Positions 17,519 through 25,654 of a stretch of 64,000 nt of DNA are shown in pieces; the first letter of the stretch is position 1; each line of letters starts with the position of its first letter. Source of the DNA: QZLE01 sp033852135 (lineage in GTDB: Bacteria; Pseudomonadota; Gammaproteobacteria; QZLD01); NCBI GenBank assembly GCA_033852135.1, contig JAWSVB010000014.1:1-64000 (forward strand). Reading direction: 5' to 3'. Made by a program: the position numbers and the translations under genes. The notes below the pieces were generated by a model. The model made no database searches. It was given only the letters and a program-made list of their open reading frames with translations, and was not told the origin of the DNA.

Positions 17519-18187
17519 TTAATCCATATCAACAAAAACTGGTGTATTCATAGGTGCCCATGCAAATATTTTTTTCGCATCACTTTCAGGTAAACGAATA
17601 CAACCATGAGACCCTAGGAAATTAACTCCAATGTCTTTTAAAAAAGATGTTACGGTGACTGCATTCGACTGGTGTATAGCTTTTCCATCGTAAGAAAAAA
17701 ACATAGCATAATCCATTTGAGCGTCATATTTTACACTGCGATATTTTTTATGCTTTCTTATAATGCTGAATAATTCTGGTTTTACAGCAGTTGGGTGTTT
17801 AGAATCTCCAGTGGCACAGTGAAATTCAAATTGTTTAACAGCACCATCAAACGCATATAGTTTTTGGTCATCCAAGTCAGCAATTATTTGCTGTCCTGAT
17901 TTTCTTACTCCTCCAAGAAAATAAATGGTGTTACCATTAGGGCTTACTAATCCATCAGGTTTTTTTTGCCCTTGAACCGTTTTTTGGAAAATTTTTATTG
18001 CAGATTCTAAATCTGTTAATAGAGTTTTAGACTTAATATTTGGAATTTTTATTTGAGCAATTTTTTTATTGTAATAGCTATCTTTCTTTCTTAAAGATAG
18101 TAAATGAATAATGGTAACGATGTCATTTTTATCTTTTTTTCCGCCTAGTCCTACAGATGATGCTATCGCCTTCATGTTATATCCCAT
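17519..18187 (-). CDS. L,D-transpeptidase (YkuD) with peptidoglycan-binding-like N-terminus; candidate antibacterial effector
   Basis: The C-terminal YkuD domain has catalytic Cys196 in SHGCIRL with His172 upstream (GKAIHQS). The spacing between them is a few residues longer than in typical members. In the family this Cys forms or exchanges peptidoglycan crosslinks, or cleaves the stem tetrapeptide. The N-terminal ~95 residues read like the SVGxGGxN...DV-x2-VQ-x-LL / AIKxFQ / PDGxVxPxGxT peptidoglycan-binding module found in several type VI effectors. There is no signal peptide, although the substrate is periplasmic. The start could be ATG 18187 or ATG 18175. A small exported protein is encoded 2 bp downstream. 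It may be a type VI-type effector; no secretion genes are in the window. Confidence 0.85.
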   Translation of the reverse strand: MGYNMKAIASSVGLGGKKDKNDIVTIIHLLSLRKKDSYYNKKIAQIKIPNIKSKTLLTDLESAIKIFQKTVQGQKKPDGLVSPNGNTIYFLGGVRKSGQQIIADLDDQKLYAFDGAVKQFEFHCATGDSKHPTAVKPELFSIIRKHKKYRSVKYDAQMDYAMFFSYDGKAIHQSNAVTVTSFLKDIGVNFLGSHGCIRLPESDAKKIFAWAPMNTPVFVDMD

Positions 18188-18312
18188 TCTTTATATAATA
18201 TAATAACTTGTAAGCTGAAAAGGTCATTTAATAGTACCTTTTTAGTTATTTAATAATCATATAGTTAATTAAAATTAATAGCAATCAAAGGGAATTGAAA
18301 AATTTAACGGTT

Positions 18313-19278
18313 TTAAAACTTTTTCACCAAACAGCTATCTTGGTCCAGATAAAAAACATCAAAATCACTAGCTAAAAACAGCCCACCACTAAAAGCATCT
18401 TTAGCCTCAACTTCTAAAGCAGTAATAGAGTTCTCTCCAGTACCAATATTATGAAAACGGGGGCTAAAGTGAGTCAGTACCAGGTTGCTGACAGATGCTT
18501 CCTGGGCAAATTCAGCAACTCTTTTTGCCGAACAGTGTTGGTACTCATTGCCTACTTTTTCCTCCACTTTGGCTGTATACGTAGCCTCATGTACTAAAAC
18601 ATCAATCTTCTCAGAGCATTCAGCAAGCAAAGTAGGGGTGTCATTATCTCCTGCAATAACAACTTTGCGTGGTGACCTTCTTTCCAATAAATAATTATCG
18701 CAAATTAAAGCCTCACCACTTGGCAGCATTACATCCTCACCATCTTGCAGAAACCCCCAAACCGGCCCCGGAGCAACCCCTTCTTTTTCAAGCTTTTCAA
18801 TATCCAGCTTGCGCTCAATATTCTTCTCAATAAAACAAAAAGCAAAAGATGGGATAGTGTGCGATAGCTCCGTAATCTCTACCAAAAAATCATCAAACTC
18901 AAGCTGTTCGTCAACAGCTTCAATTTCAATAAATGTAATCTCAAATGAAAGGGTAAGCTTGGTTCCAGCCTGAACCCCTTTCAGAAACTCCTTAATAGCA
19001 GCAGGCGCAATAATGGTTAATGGCTCAGTTCTACCAAGCATAGAGGCACTAGCCAAAATACCAGGCAAACCATAACAATGGTCACCATGAATATGGGATA
19101 TAAAAATAGCCTGCATATTCATTAAAGATAAATTCGTATGCAAAACTTGTTGCTGCGTACCTTCACCACAATCAACCAGATACCAAGCCTTAGCACTCGC
19201 CATCTTAATCGCAGCAGCAGCTACATTTCTTGATTTAGTGGGGGTACCAGCTGAGGTACCAAGAAAAACTAACTCCAT
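18313..19278 (-). CDS. rnz: Ribonuclease Z
   Basis: tRNA 3' processing endonuclease of the metallo-beta-lactamase fold, which cleaves after the discriminator base of tRNA precursors lacking CCA. The N-terminal MELVFLGTSAGTPTKSRN and the zinc motif ISHIHGDHCYGLPG are visible. Further ligands are in the TELSHTIPSF, AGDNDTP and LTHFSPR blocks. The length of 321 residues suits bacterial RNase Z/BN. A monocistronic gene on the minus strand with 567 bp of non-coding DNA upstream. Confidence 0.93.
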   Translation of the reverse strand: MELVFLGTSAGTPTKSRNVAAAAIKMASAKAWYLVDCGEGTQQQVLHTNLSLMNMQAIFISHIHGDHCYGLPGILASASMLGRTEPLTIIAPAAIKEFLKGVQAGTKLTLSFEITFIEIEAVDEQLEFDDFLVEITELSHTIPSFAFCFIEKNIERKLDIEKLEKEGVAPGPVWGFLQDGEDVMLPSGEALICDNYLLERRSPRKVVIAGDNDTPTLLAECSEKIDVLVHEATYTAKVEEKVGNEYQHCSAKRVAEFAQEASVSNLVLTHFSPRFHNIGTGENSITALEVEAKDAFSGGLFLASDFDVFYLDQDSCLVKKF

Positions 19279-19846
19279 AACAACCTTTTATATTGCATTT
19301 ACCAAGTATCATTTAATCATATAACAAACATATAACTTTGCATTCTATTTCCTGTTATCTGGCTGAGGCGAATAAAGGTTTTTTGATAGTTTCCTATTTT
19401 AGGATGCCTTAGTTTATCAATGACTTAGTTGAAAGTTGAGATTTTACATTCGAATGTAAAATTCATAGTGTATCGCAAGATGTTGATTGTTATGTAATTG
19501 CCTTTTTTAAAAGTTATAAAAAAGACAGAAATTGAAAGGTGGTTGGTAGATAAATTAGCTCTGTAGGGTGGGCACTGCCCACCAGATAAGGATATAACAT
19601 ATTTATCAAAAGTTACGTCATTTTATTATTCGTTATTTTAAGTAGTGTTGTAGCTTAATTCGTCAGCTTATTCATAATAAAAATCTAGTCAGTTTATGAT
19701 TCTATTTATATGTTAGTCAATGTTTAATATACTGTCCTATATGACAAGTATATGGGGTGGGTATCTTATGGTTTCTAGCGCGAGATTATGGAATAATTCA
19801 CCCTTTTTTTTTGTTAATTTTTTATATTTTCTACTAAGGAATTAAG
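19279..19846. other. Non-coding gap with one palindromic repeat
   Basis: About 570 bp between two genes read away from each other. The only clear structure is GGTGGGCAcTGCCCACC at 19567-19583, an 8-bp perfect inverted repeat of a type common in intergenic regions of many bacteria. The rest is AT-rich with no plausible ORF. Confidence 0.5.
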
Positions 19847-20353
19847 ATGAAAAAAATTCTATCTTTTGTGTTTATAGCTTTAATTACTTTTAATGTAAAT
19901 GCTCAGCAAACAGCATCGAAACAGTCAGTTGAAACATTAATGGAACTGACTGAAGTATCTAAAATGGTAGATACTATATATTCCCAAATAACCAATATGT
20001 TCAATGGTATGTCTGACCAGTTAGGAATTTCTAAAGAAGAAAAACCTGCATTTGATAAATACATGAATGAATTAACCATATTACTTAAAGAAGATATGGG
20101 ATGGGATAAATTTAAGGGACCAATAATTGATATTTACGCAAAAAGATTAACTGAAACAGAGGTTCAGGGATTAATAAAATTTTATCGCTCAGATGCAGGT
20201 AAAAGCATGATTAAAAAAATGCCGTTAATCATGCAAGATTCTATGCTTGTCTCACAGGAAGTTATGAAAGAGTTTTTACCTAAAGTTAAGCTATTAGCAA
20301 CACAAATGCAAAGTGAGATAAAAGAGCTACGCAAAAAGAAGAATGAAAAATAA
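19847..20353 (+). CDS. DUF2059 periplasmic protein
   Basis: 168 residues with a short signal peptide (MKKILSFVFIALITFNVNA) followed by a helical DUF2059 domain. The family hallmark is the block LTETEVQGLIKFYRSDAGKSMIKKMP, with preceding paired helices containing MxxLTEVSKMVDTIYSQI. The biochemical role of DUF2059 is unknown; members are periplasmic or lipoproteins. AAGGAAT precedes the ATG. It is followed by the first copy of the ~125-bp intergenic repeat. Confidence 0.88.
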   Translation: MKKILSFVFIALITFNVNAQQTASKQSVETLMELTEVSKMVDTIYSQITNMFNGMSDQLGISKEEKPAFDKYMNELTILLKEDMGWDKFKGPIIDIYAKRLTETEVQGLIKFYRSDAGKSMIKKMPLIMQDSMLVSQEVMKEFLPKVKLLATQMQSEIKELRKKKNEK

Positions 20354-20396
20354 ATTTATAGTTTTTGATGCACGATGTAATTAATTGTCGTTCTCT

Positions 20397-20525
20397 ATTG
20401 ATTATTTAGATAAGTAAGTAGTCTGCAAAATGCAATGACTTAAAACTTCATTGTATTTATAGTAAAAAAATGTAGACTCAGCGCATATGGGTGTTCATGT
20501 TAAATGAACAATTTTAAAAATAATG
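20397..20525 (+). repeat. ~125-bp intergenic repeat, copy 1
   Basis: Starts ATTGATTATTTAGATAAGTA and includes TAAGTAGTCTGCAAAATGCA, TAAAACTTCATTGTATTTAT, AAAAAAATGTAGACTCA and GCATATGGGTGTTCATG. It aligns by eye along most of its length with copies at 22832-22956 and 27820-27942. A TGGGGTC...AGTCAGAG REP-like motif (20528-20543) follows directly, then a gene. Confidence 0.7.
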
Positions 20526-20573
20526 ACTGGGGTCTAGTCAGAGTTAGATTTTCAATTAAGAGGGGTTGGAAGT

Positions 20574-21101
20574 ATGGTTAATCTTTATGAAACACCAGAT
20601 GCTAAATTAATAAATAGTAATTTTTCTCAAGATAGCTACATTAATTTTGATAGGTTTAGCACATGGGGGGTATTGGGCTTGTCTATCATAACTTTATCTT
20701 TTTACATGATTTATTGGATATATAAAAGGACATTGATATTGAATAAGCAGCCAGGAGTTACTCCAATTGGTGGTATGTTTATGGTGGTTGCTATTGTCTT
20801 ATATATATTATCTTTTTTATTCATTATACCTGAAGCAATGTATCCATTGTCCCCAGAAGTAGTGCTTGTATCTCAGTTGGTTTCAATTTTCTCAAATATA
20901 TTATTTTTAGTTTGGGCGTTTAAGTATAAAAACCGGTTGAATATTGTTTTGGATAATAGGGGGATTTCAATCAATCCTGTCAGCTCGATTATGACATTTT
21001 TTTTCCATGTTATATATTTGTCATATAAAACTAATGAGTATATGGATTGTTCAAATCATCACACTACTTCTATACAACCCATTGTTGAACCAGCTTCGTA
21101 G
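20574..21101 (+). CDS. Multi-pass membrane protein, DUF4234-like
   Basis: 175 residues with four hydrophobic segments. The short soluble N-terminus (MVNLYETPDAKLI) resembles the NPYxxPxA starts of many small bacterial membrane proteins. The first membrane block, FSTWGVLGLSIITLSFYMIYWIYKRT, resembles DUF4234. The C-terminus is short and cytoplasmic. No function can be assigned. It is a single gene with a GAGGGG-type ribosome-binding site ~10 bp upstream, just behind repeat copy 1. Confidence 0.72.
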   Translation: MVNLYETPDAKLINSNFSQDSYINFDRFSTWGVLGLSIITLSFYMIYWIYKRTLILNKQPGVTPIGGMFMVVAIVLYILSFLFIIPEAMYPLSPEVVLVSQLVSIFSNILFLVWAFKYKNRLNIVLDNRGISINPVSSIMTFFFHVIYLSYKTNEYMDCSNHHTTSIQPIVEPAS

Positions 21102-21466
21102 ATTGGAATCAATGAGTCATTCAATAGGGTCATAGTTTTTGATTTGGTTGATAGGTACCGGTGGTTGTATTATTTTAATCGACTACCAGATCCTATTTTA
21201 TTCTTCAGATAATAAGTATCTAGTAAGAGGTAATTGTTCAAAGTATATGGATGTTCATAATTAATTCCACTTTATTTAATTACTCGCTCGATATGCAAGC
21301 CACATATTATTCTTGATGTGACGTTGTCAGCTTTGTTTACATATTTTGTCCTAGTCACTTGTGAAAAAACTTTTTTATTTTAAAAAATAACACTATATGT
21401 TTTATGGCTTTATTTTTGCTTAAGAACTGGCGGACATTTTATAAATTTTACTCTAGGACATAAATA
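21102..21466. other. Non-coding gap with a partial copy of the intergenic repeat
   Basis: 365 bp without a credible ORF. Positions 21236-21266 (GTTCAAAGTATATGGATGTTC...) match the 3' end of the ~125-bp repeat (compare 27896-27931). The last 60 bp should contain the promoter of the PEP-CTERM gene. Confidence 0.45.
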
Positions 21467-22072
21467 ATGAAAAAAATAGTTATTTTAGCTTTATTGCTAT
21501 CTGTAGGAACTGCTAATGCAGGAATTATTGAATTAGGTGATTTTTCTGGCTCAGAAACAGTAATTGATTTTAATGCTATATCTAATACAGAATCTGTTGC
21601 TAACCAATATTCTATTGATGGGGTTTTATTTAGTGGTGCGTTACTGGGGATGACAAATTCTGGCGATACAGCACTATTTAATGGCAGTACAATTGCTTCA
21701 AACTGGAACTACTCAGGTGGTGGCAATACTGGGCAAAGCTGGTCTGCAACTTTTGATTCAGTTCAAAACATTTTTGGTTTTTTCTCGGAAACTAATTCTA
21801 GCGATGATGTAACTATCGAAGCCTATTTGGGGACAGCATTAATTGGTACAGTAAATTTCTTGAACCCTAATGGCACATATCCAGATTTTCTTGGCTTTGG
21901 TGACTCTGGTGGCTTTGATAGTATTACAGTTACAATTGCAAAAAATGCTAACGGTTTTTTCGCAATGGATGATTTAAGATTTGAAAGTTTAAGAATACCT
22001 GAGCCAGGTTCTCTTGCTTTGCTTTGTTTAGGGATAGCAGGTGTTGGATTTTCAAGAAAAAAAATTGCTTAA
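21467..22072 (+). CDS. PEP-CTERM sorting domain-containing exported protein
   Basis: 201 residues: signal peptide (cleavage after GTANA), a Gly/Ser/Asn-rich beta domain with NWNYSGGGNTGQSWSATFD and a FFAMDDLRF block typical of this class, and a C-terminal PEP-CTERM signal. The tail reads IPEPGSLALLCLGIAGVGF then SRKKIA. Such proteins are cleaved and transferred to the cell surface by an exosortase, and the pathway is usually tied to exopolysaccharide. No exosortase is in this window. The gene has its own terminator and therefore stands alone. Confidence 0.9.
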   Translation: MKKIVILALLLSVGTANAGIIELGDFSGSETVIDFNAISNTESVANQYSIDGVLFSGALLGMTNSGDTALFNGSTIASNWNYSGGGNTGQSWSATFDSVQNIFGFFSETNSSDDVTIEAYLGTALIGTVNFLNPNGTYPDFLGFGDSGGFDSITVTIAKNANGFFAMDDLRFESLRIPEPGSLALLCLGIAGVGFSRKKIA

Positions 22073-22090
22073 TTAAAAATTAATCTACTT

Positions 22091-22120
22091 AAAAACCTCG
22101 GTGTTATACGGGGTTTTTTT
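22091..22120 (+). terminator. Rho-independent terminator
   Basis: Stem AAAACCTCG / CGGGGTTTT (one G-U pair) with an 8-nt loop and a seven-T run, 20 bp after the PEP-CTERM gene. Confidence 0.85.
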
Positions 22121-22167
22121 GTGCCTGATAAAAATTATACTAGGGTATAAATAGATGGAGAGTAATT

Positions 22168-22572
22168 GTGAAATTTAGTGGGGTTGGTGTCTTTAAACAT
22201 AAATTTAATAATCCAAATAAAATTACACAATTTGAAGAGCGTGTTGTTATGACTGAAGCCTCTTCATACGAAAAAGCATAAGAGCTTATTCTTGAGAATT
22301 TTAATGAATATGCAACTGATGCTGTTGAGTTTCTACATGTATATGAAATTGAAGAGATATATCCAGAAAGTGAGGCGGTAATTGAAGTTGCGAGCGCAAT
22401 GAAGGTTTTTGCAGGAACAGATGATGAATATATTGAAAGGTATTGGGGCGATCAAAAACCATTAACATGTGAATCAAAAGGTTGGAAACACGTATGGTTT
22501 AATAGAGGCGAAGGCAAAAGCGGTTGTTATAATTGCCAAGAGGAACGTTTCGGTGAATTATGGGAGCTATAG
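22168..22572 (+). pseudogene. DUF4288-like gene broken by one in-frame stop
   Basis: Reading from GTG 22168 (GGAG 7 bp upstream), the frame is open for 37 codons. It meets TAA at 22279-22281 and then continues in the same frame for 96 codons to TAG at 22570-22572. The joined product (~134 residues) begins with a VFKHKF...QFEERVVMTEASSYEKA pattern like DUF4288 and continues with ENFNEYATDAVEFLHVYEI and GWKHVWFNR. No frame change is needed, so a single point mutation explains the loss. The downstream part has no obvious independent start. Confidence 0.75.
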
Positions 22573-22626
22573 TTAAGGTTATAGACGCTTAATTCAACAT
22601 TTAATGCTTTCAAATAAGGAAATCAG

Positions 22627-22770
22627 ATGAATACAAAAGAATTATCTACATGTTTTTGTACAACCGAAGTGGAATCGTGTCGTGAGTTCTATATAAAGTA
22701 TTTTGCGGCCAAAGCTGTTTTTGATTGTGGTTGGTATGCTGTAGTGAAAATTAGTAAAAAGATTTCATGA
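22627..22770 (+). pseudogene. 3'-truncated VOC/glyoxalase-family gene
   Basis: The first 40 codons are the start of a vicinal-oxygen-chelate protein (MNTKELSTCFCTTEVESC, REFYIKYFAAKAVFDCGWYA). After KIS the sequence runs into the repeat element beginning TCAGAGTCTTTGATTTT, and a TGA follows at once. The remaining ~70-80 residues of the family are missing, so the product cannot fold as a VOC domain. Confidence 0.75.
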
Positions 22771-22956
22771 AATCAGAGTCTTTGATTTTGCTCTGCGGTA
22801 ATGGTTGTTTTTCAAACGACTGCCGACCCCCATTGATTCCGCAGGTAATGAGTAGTCTGAAATAGGCAACGATTTAAAACTACATTGTATTCATAATCAA
22901 AAAAATGTAGGTTTAACTCAAAGAGTTCACTTTTAATGAATTATTATTATAAATAA
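22771..22956 (+). repeat. REP-like element plus ~125-bp intergenic repeat, copy 2
   Basis: 22773-22790 (TCAGAGTCTTTGATTTT) matches 23771-23788. The part from 22832 (ATTGATTCCGCAGGTAATGAG) aligns with copy 1 and copy 3 through AACGATTTAAAACTACATTG, TATTCATAATCAAAAAAATG, TAGGTTTAACTCAAAG and GTTCAC. The element abuts the truncated VOC gene. Confidence 0.7.
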
Positions 22957-23002
22957 TTATGTTTGATTTGGATCAAATTATAGTTAGGCATAAGGAGATC
23001 TA

Positions 23003-23479
23003 ATGGAAATAACTCAAATAATTTTTGCTATAGTGATGGCCATAATTGGCTCTTTCATGGGGTTTTATATTACTCGTTTCTTAGAAAAGAGGCATCTTCC
23101 TAAAATAACAAAAGCTAGACAAAAAGCGATAAATGGCAAATGGGAAGGTACATATAAGCAAGATGCAAATAAACACAGAGAGGAAAAAGCTCTTAAAATC
23201 GAGTTTATTCTAGAAGCTCTACCTAGAAAAATTATAGGTAAAATGATTGTAGAGGATGAAAAAAAGTACACTTTTTCAATAGAAGGCCCATTTTACCACA
23301 ATAAATATTTAAGGTTAAACTATACAGCAAGCAACGAAACAGAGTTCGCAATAGATTTTGGTTCAATATTTCTTGTATTAGGAGATTACCCTGACACCAT
23401 GGATGGCAAAATAGCTGGCTATGGATCTATGTCTAGAGCTTTAATATCTGGAAATGTCTCAATCAAGAAAAATGCATAA
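23003..23479 (+). CDS. Membrane-anchored protein with a beta-rich cytoplasmic domain, unknown function
   Basis: 158 residues. One N-terminal membrane segment (IIFAIVMAIIGSFMGFYIT) is followed by a basic stretch and a ~115-residue beta-rich domain. That domain starts with NGKWEGTYKQ, has alternating strands and Gly turns (KIIGKMIVED, DGKIAGYG, LISGNVSI), and resembles a small lipocalin-like barrel. The layout recalls membrane-anchored barrel effectors such as CBASS Cap15, but those have two membrane segments and sit beside a nucleotide cyclase, which is absent here. I do not assign a function. AAGGAG is 6 bp upstream. Confidence 0.7.
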   Translation: MEITQIIFAIVMAIIGSFMGFYITRFLEKRHLPKITKARQKAINGKWEGTYKQDANKHREEKALKIEFILEALPRKIIGKMIVEDEKKYTFSIEGPFYHNKYLRLNYTASNETEFAIDFGSIFLVLGDYPDTMDGKIAGYGSMSRALISGNVSIKKNA

Positions 23480-23572
23480 TATGTTAATTAACGACCGAGT
23501 GTTTGGTATGGGATTCAAAGCTGATACATGCTTTTTTCTCGGTTATGATAGGTATTATTTGTTTAATAGATT

Positions 23573-23881
23573 ATGAGTTATTTTGCTAATTTATGTAATA
23601 AACTAAGATTGAAATTATTCTATGTATTTGCGGGTTTAAGCTCAGTATTAGTAATGTTTTTGTTTTTACTATTACCTATGTATTTATTTCGCCAGTATTA
23701 TGATATTCCACTGAGCACTAAAGGCCATGATGGGGAAATATGGTTTTTGATTATTGGTGGAATCAATGGGGTCAGAGTCTTTGATTTTTCGCTTCGCTCA
23801 GAAATCAATACACTACTGACCCCAGTTGATTGCGCTGCTAATGAGCAGTTTGGAATAGATAACGATTTAGGTCTATTTTGA
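23573..23881 (+). pseudogene. Small membrane protein gene interrupted by a REP-like element
   Basis: The first ~64 codons encode a protein with one strong membrane segment (YVFAGLSSVLVMFLFLLLPM) followed by a Tyr/Asp-rich loop and a second segment beginning (WFLIIGGIN). From codon ~65 the frame translates the repeat element itself (GGGGTCAGAGTCTTTGATTTT...CTGACCCC), giving GVRVFDFSLRSEINTLLTPV. The original 3' part is missing. The ORF is open by chance through the element. Confidence 0.6.
23765..23880 (+). repeat. REP-like palindromic element with partial intergenic repeat
   Basis: TGGGGTCAGAGTC (23767-23779) and CTGACCCCA (23816-23824) form an inverted pair around an AT-rich spacer, as in REP elements of REP-associated transposase systems. 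Sequence from ATTGCGCTGCTAATGAGCAG to AACGATTTAGG matches the first third of the ~125-bp repeat. No REP-associated transposase gene is in the window. Confidence 0.65.
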
Positions 23882-23974
23882 GGCCTGATTATAGTCAGCC
23901 TATTTCTCATACTTCAGTTCTTTATCTCAAAGTAATACTATAGTGGTACAGTTATCTAAACATAGGTAAATTGC

Positions 23975-24118
23975 ATGAAAACCGAATTAGTTACCAACCT
24001 AGAAAAACAAACTACTAAACTTCTTGAAGGTATTGCAAAAGGTGAACAAGCAATAAGAGAAGGGCGAACTTTTACCAATGCTGAAGCTAAGGAAAAGCTT
24101 AAAAAGTGGCTTAAATAA
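23975..24118 (+). pseudogene. Phd/YefM-type antitoxin remnant with in-frame internal deletion
   Basis: Encodes 47 residues: a Phd/YefM-like start (MKTELVTNLEKQTTK) joined directly to what looks like the C-terminal end of the same family (LLEGIAKGEQAIREGRTFTN then AEAKEKLKKWLK). The central ~35-45 residues (normally ...EPVLITEHGxPSAYLVD...) are missing without loss of frame. Just downstream, IIWADKKEKYI can be read and resembles the start of a ParE-type toxin, but it has no start codon and soon stops. The module is dead as a toxin-antitoxin pair. A tiny DNA-binding peptide cannot be excluded. Confidence 0.6.
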
Positions 24119-24274
24119 TTTGGGCTGACAAGAAAGAAAAATATATAATCAGTGAAGCTGAAAATGGTTAACACCGCAATCAACTATAGTGCTTTCTGCA
24201 CTGAATCTTAAGTCGTTACGTACTTTTTACCGATTACTGCTGGCGTTAAATGACAAAAGGAAATTGAGTAACAA

Positions 24275-24694
24275 ATGGAAACAAAAGAATTTCAAACAGA
24301 ATGGTGCTTACTTCAGAATCAGTTCGATAGTTATGAAAAGCACTCACTGTATATAAAGTTACTAAGTGTTATTGTTTTGTTGGCTGCAGAGGCTCTGGAT
24401 GTAATTAATATTTTTATGTTGCTTATCTTGCTGGTGTTGTGGGTTCAAGATGCAATTTGGAAGACATTCCAATCACGTATAGAGCCAAGGCTATTGCAAA
24501 TTGAAAAGTACATCTCGGAGGGAATAGGAGAGGGGAGCGAAAAGGGTGTATGTCAGTTCAACACTGAGTACCAAAAGGTTAGCTTAACTGGACTATCATT
24601 AATTATGGAATACGCTAAGCAATCAATTCGACCTACGGTAGCTTTCCCACATATAGTATTGGTACTGATTTTATTGGTTCAGTACGTACTTTAG
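24275..24694 (+). CDS. Small membrane protein, unknown function
   Basis: 139 residues with two closely spaced hydrophobic segments near the N-terminus (~26-40 and ~44-58) and one at the extreme C-terminus. Between them is a soluble helical stretch with acidic and Gly residues (EKYISEGIGEGSEKG). This looks like a conserved small membrane protein, but I do not recognise the family. A weak ribosome-binding site (AGGAAATTGAG) lies ~12 bp upstream. It sits between the antitoxin remnant and a methyltransferase gene, in a zone of single-gene units. Confidence 0.7.
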   Translation: METKEFQTEWCLLQNQFDSYEKHSLYIKLLSVIVLLAAEALDVINIFMLLILLVLWVQDAIWKTFQSRIEPRLLQIEKYISEGIGEGSEKGVCQFNTEYQKVSLTGLSLIMEYAKQSIRPTVAFPHIVLVLILLVQYVL

Positions 24695-24771
24695 ACCGTA
24701 GGTTGCTGGTCTAGGATAGCTTGAATTGTTAGTTTTGATTTTACGCTTTCTTACTCATAGGTGAAGGTGAT

Positions 24772-25614
24772 ATGAATAATCAGGATATTAAGGTCGAATT
24801 AGGTCCAGTTCAAGAAACTTTGATGCTGCCTCTGTGGGCAAGGGCTAAAGAGGCAGAGAAAGACAATCCCATCGTATCTGATACCTATGCTAAAAATATA
24901 GTTGAAAGTATCGATTATGATTTCTCACAGATTGAACAGAGTCATATGGCGGATAATCAGGGTGTATGGGCTATTCGCGCTTATAACTTTGATAATATAG
25001 TTAAACAATTTTTAGCTGATAACAGCAATGCTGTGGTTGTAAATTTTGGAGCAGGTTTAGAGACCATGTTTCAGAGAGTTGATGATGGTAGTGTTCAATG
25101 GATTAATATCGACTTACCAGATGTAGTTGCTCTGCGACAGAAGCTAATTCCTGACTCAGAACGGGAAATCACAATCGCTAAATCCATTTTTGATTTCACC
25201 TGGATTGACGATATATCTTCACTGACACAAGATCGCCCCATTATGTTCATTGCTTCTGGAGTATTATGCTATTTTGAAGCTAGTGAGATCGAAACCCTGT
25301 TTCATAATCTTGCTGAAAATTATCCATCATCCCATGTTATTTTTGATTCTATGTCGTGGCTTCCAGCGTGGGGGTCAAACAGGGAAATAAAGAGAAGTAT
25401 GAAAAATTCTAAAATGGATTCTTCAGCACTTATTAAGTGGCATCTGAAAAGAGCATCTGGCCTTAAAAAGTGGGTAGATACAATCAAAATAGTTGAAGAG
25501 TATCCTATGCTTTCGAAAGTGCCCGCCATAAATGATTTTAGTAAGAAAGAGATGTGGCAGATTAAAATCGTAGCTCTGTTTCGCTTTTACAATATGATTC
25601 ATGTGCAGCTTTGA
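24772..25614 (+). CDS. Class I SAM-dependent O-methyltransferase (LCM/TcmP family)
   Basis: 280 residues of the leucine-carboxyl-methyltransferase/TcmP family. N-terminal TLMLPLWARAKEAEKDNPIV, then RAYNFDNIVKQFL, a SAM-binding block VVNFGAGLETMFQRVD, the following WINIDLPDVVALRQKL, and a VLCYFEASEIETLF segment. This family O-methylates carboxyl or hydroxyl groups of small molecules. The substrate is unknown, as there are no biosynthetic genes nearby. AGGTGA precedes the ATG. Confidence 0.88.
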   Translation: MNNQDIKVELGPVQETLMLPLWARAKEAEKDNPIVSDTYAKNIVESIDYDFSQIEQSHMADNQGVWAIRAYNFDNIVKQFLADNSNAVVVNFGAGLETMFQRVDDGSVQWINIDLPDVVALRQKLIPDSEREITIAKSIFDFTWIDDISSLTQDRPIMFIASGVLCYFEASEIETLFHNLAENYPSSHVIFDSMSWLPAWGSNREIKRSMKNSKMDSSALIKWHLKRASGLKKWVDTIKIVEEYPMLSKVPAINDFSKKEMWQIKIVALFRFYNMIHVQL

Positions 25615-25654
25615 AAAAGCCTGCTTACAAAACAATATGAATAGATCTGGACTA

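Noticed and set aside
17519..18187. The missing sortase of the Pds system
   Set aside because: The catalytic motif is SHGC of the YkuD fold, not the TLxTC of sortases, and there is no signal or membrane segment.
22279..22281. Recoded stop (selenocysteine or pyrrolysine) in the DUF4288-like gene
   Set aside because: The stop is TAA, which encodes neither, and no stimulatory structure is evident.
23766..23881. C-terminal third of the 102-residue ORF as real protein
   Set aside because: The codons there translate the REP-like repeat element.
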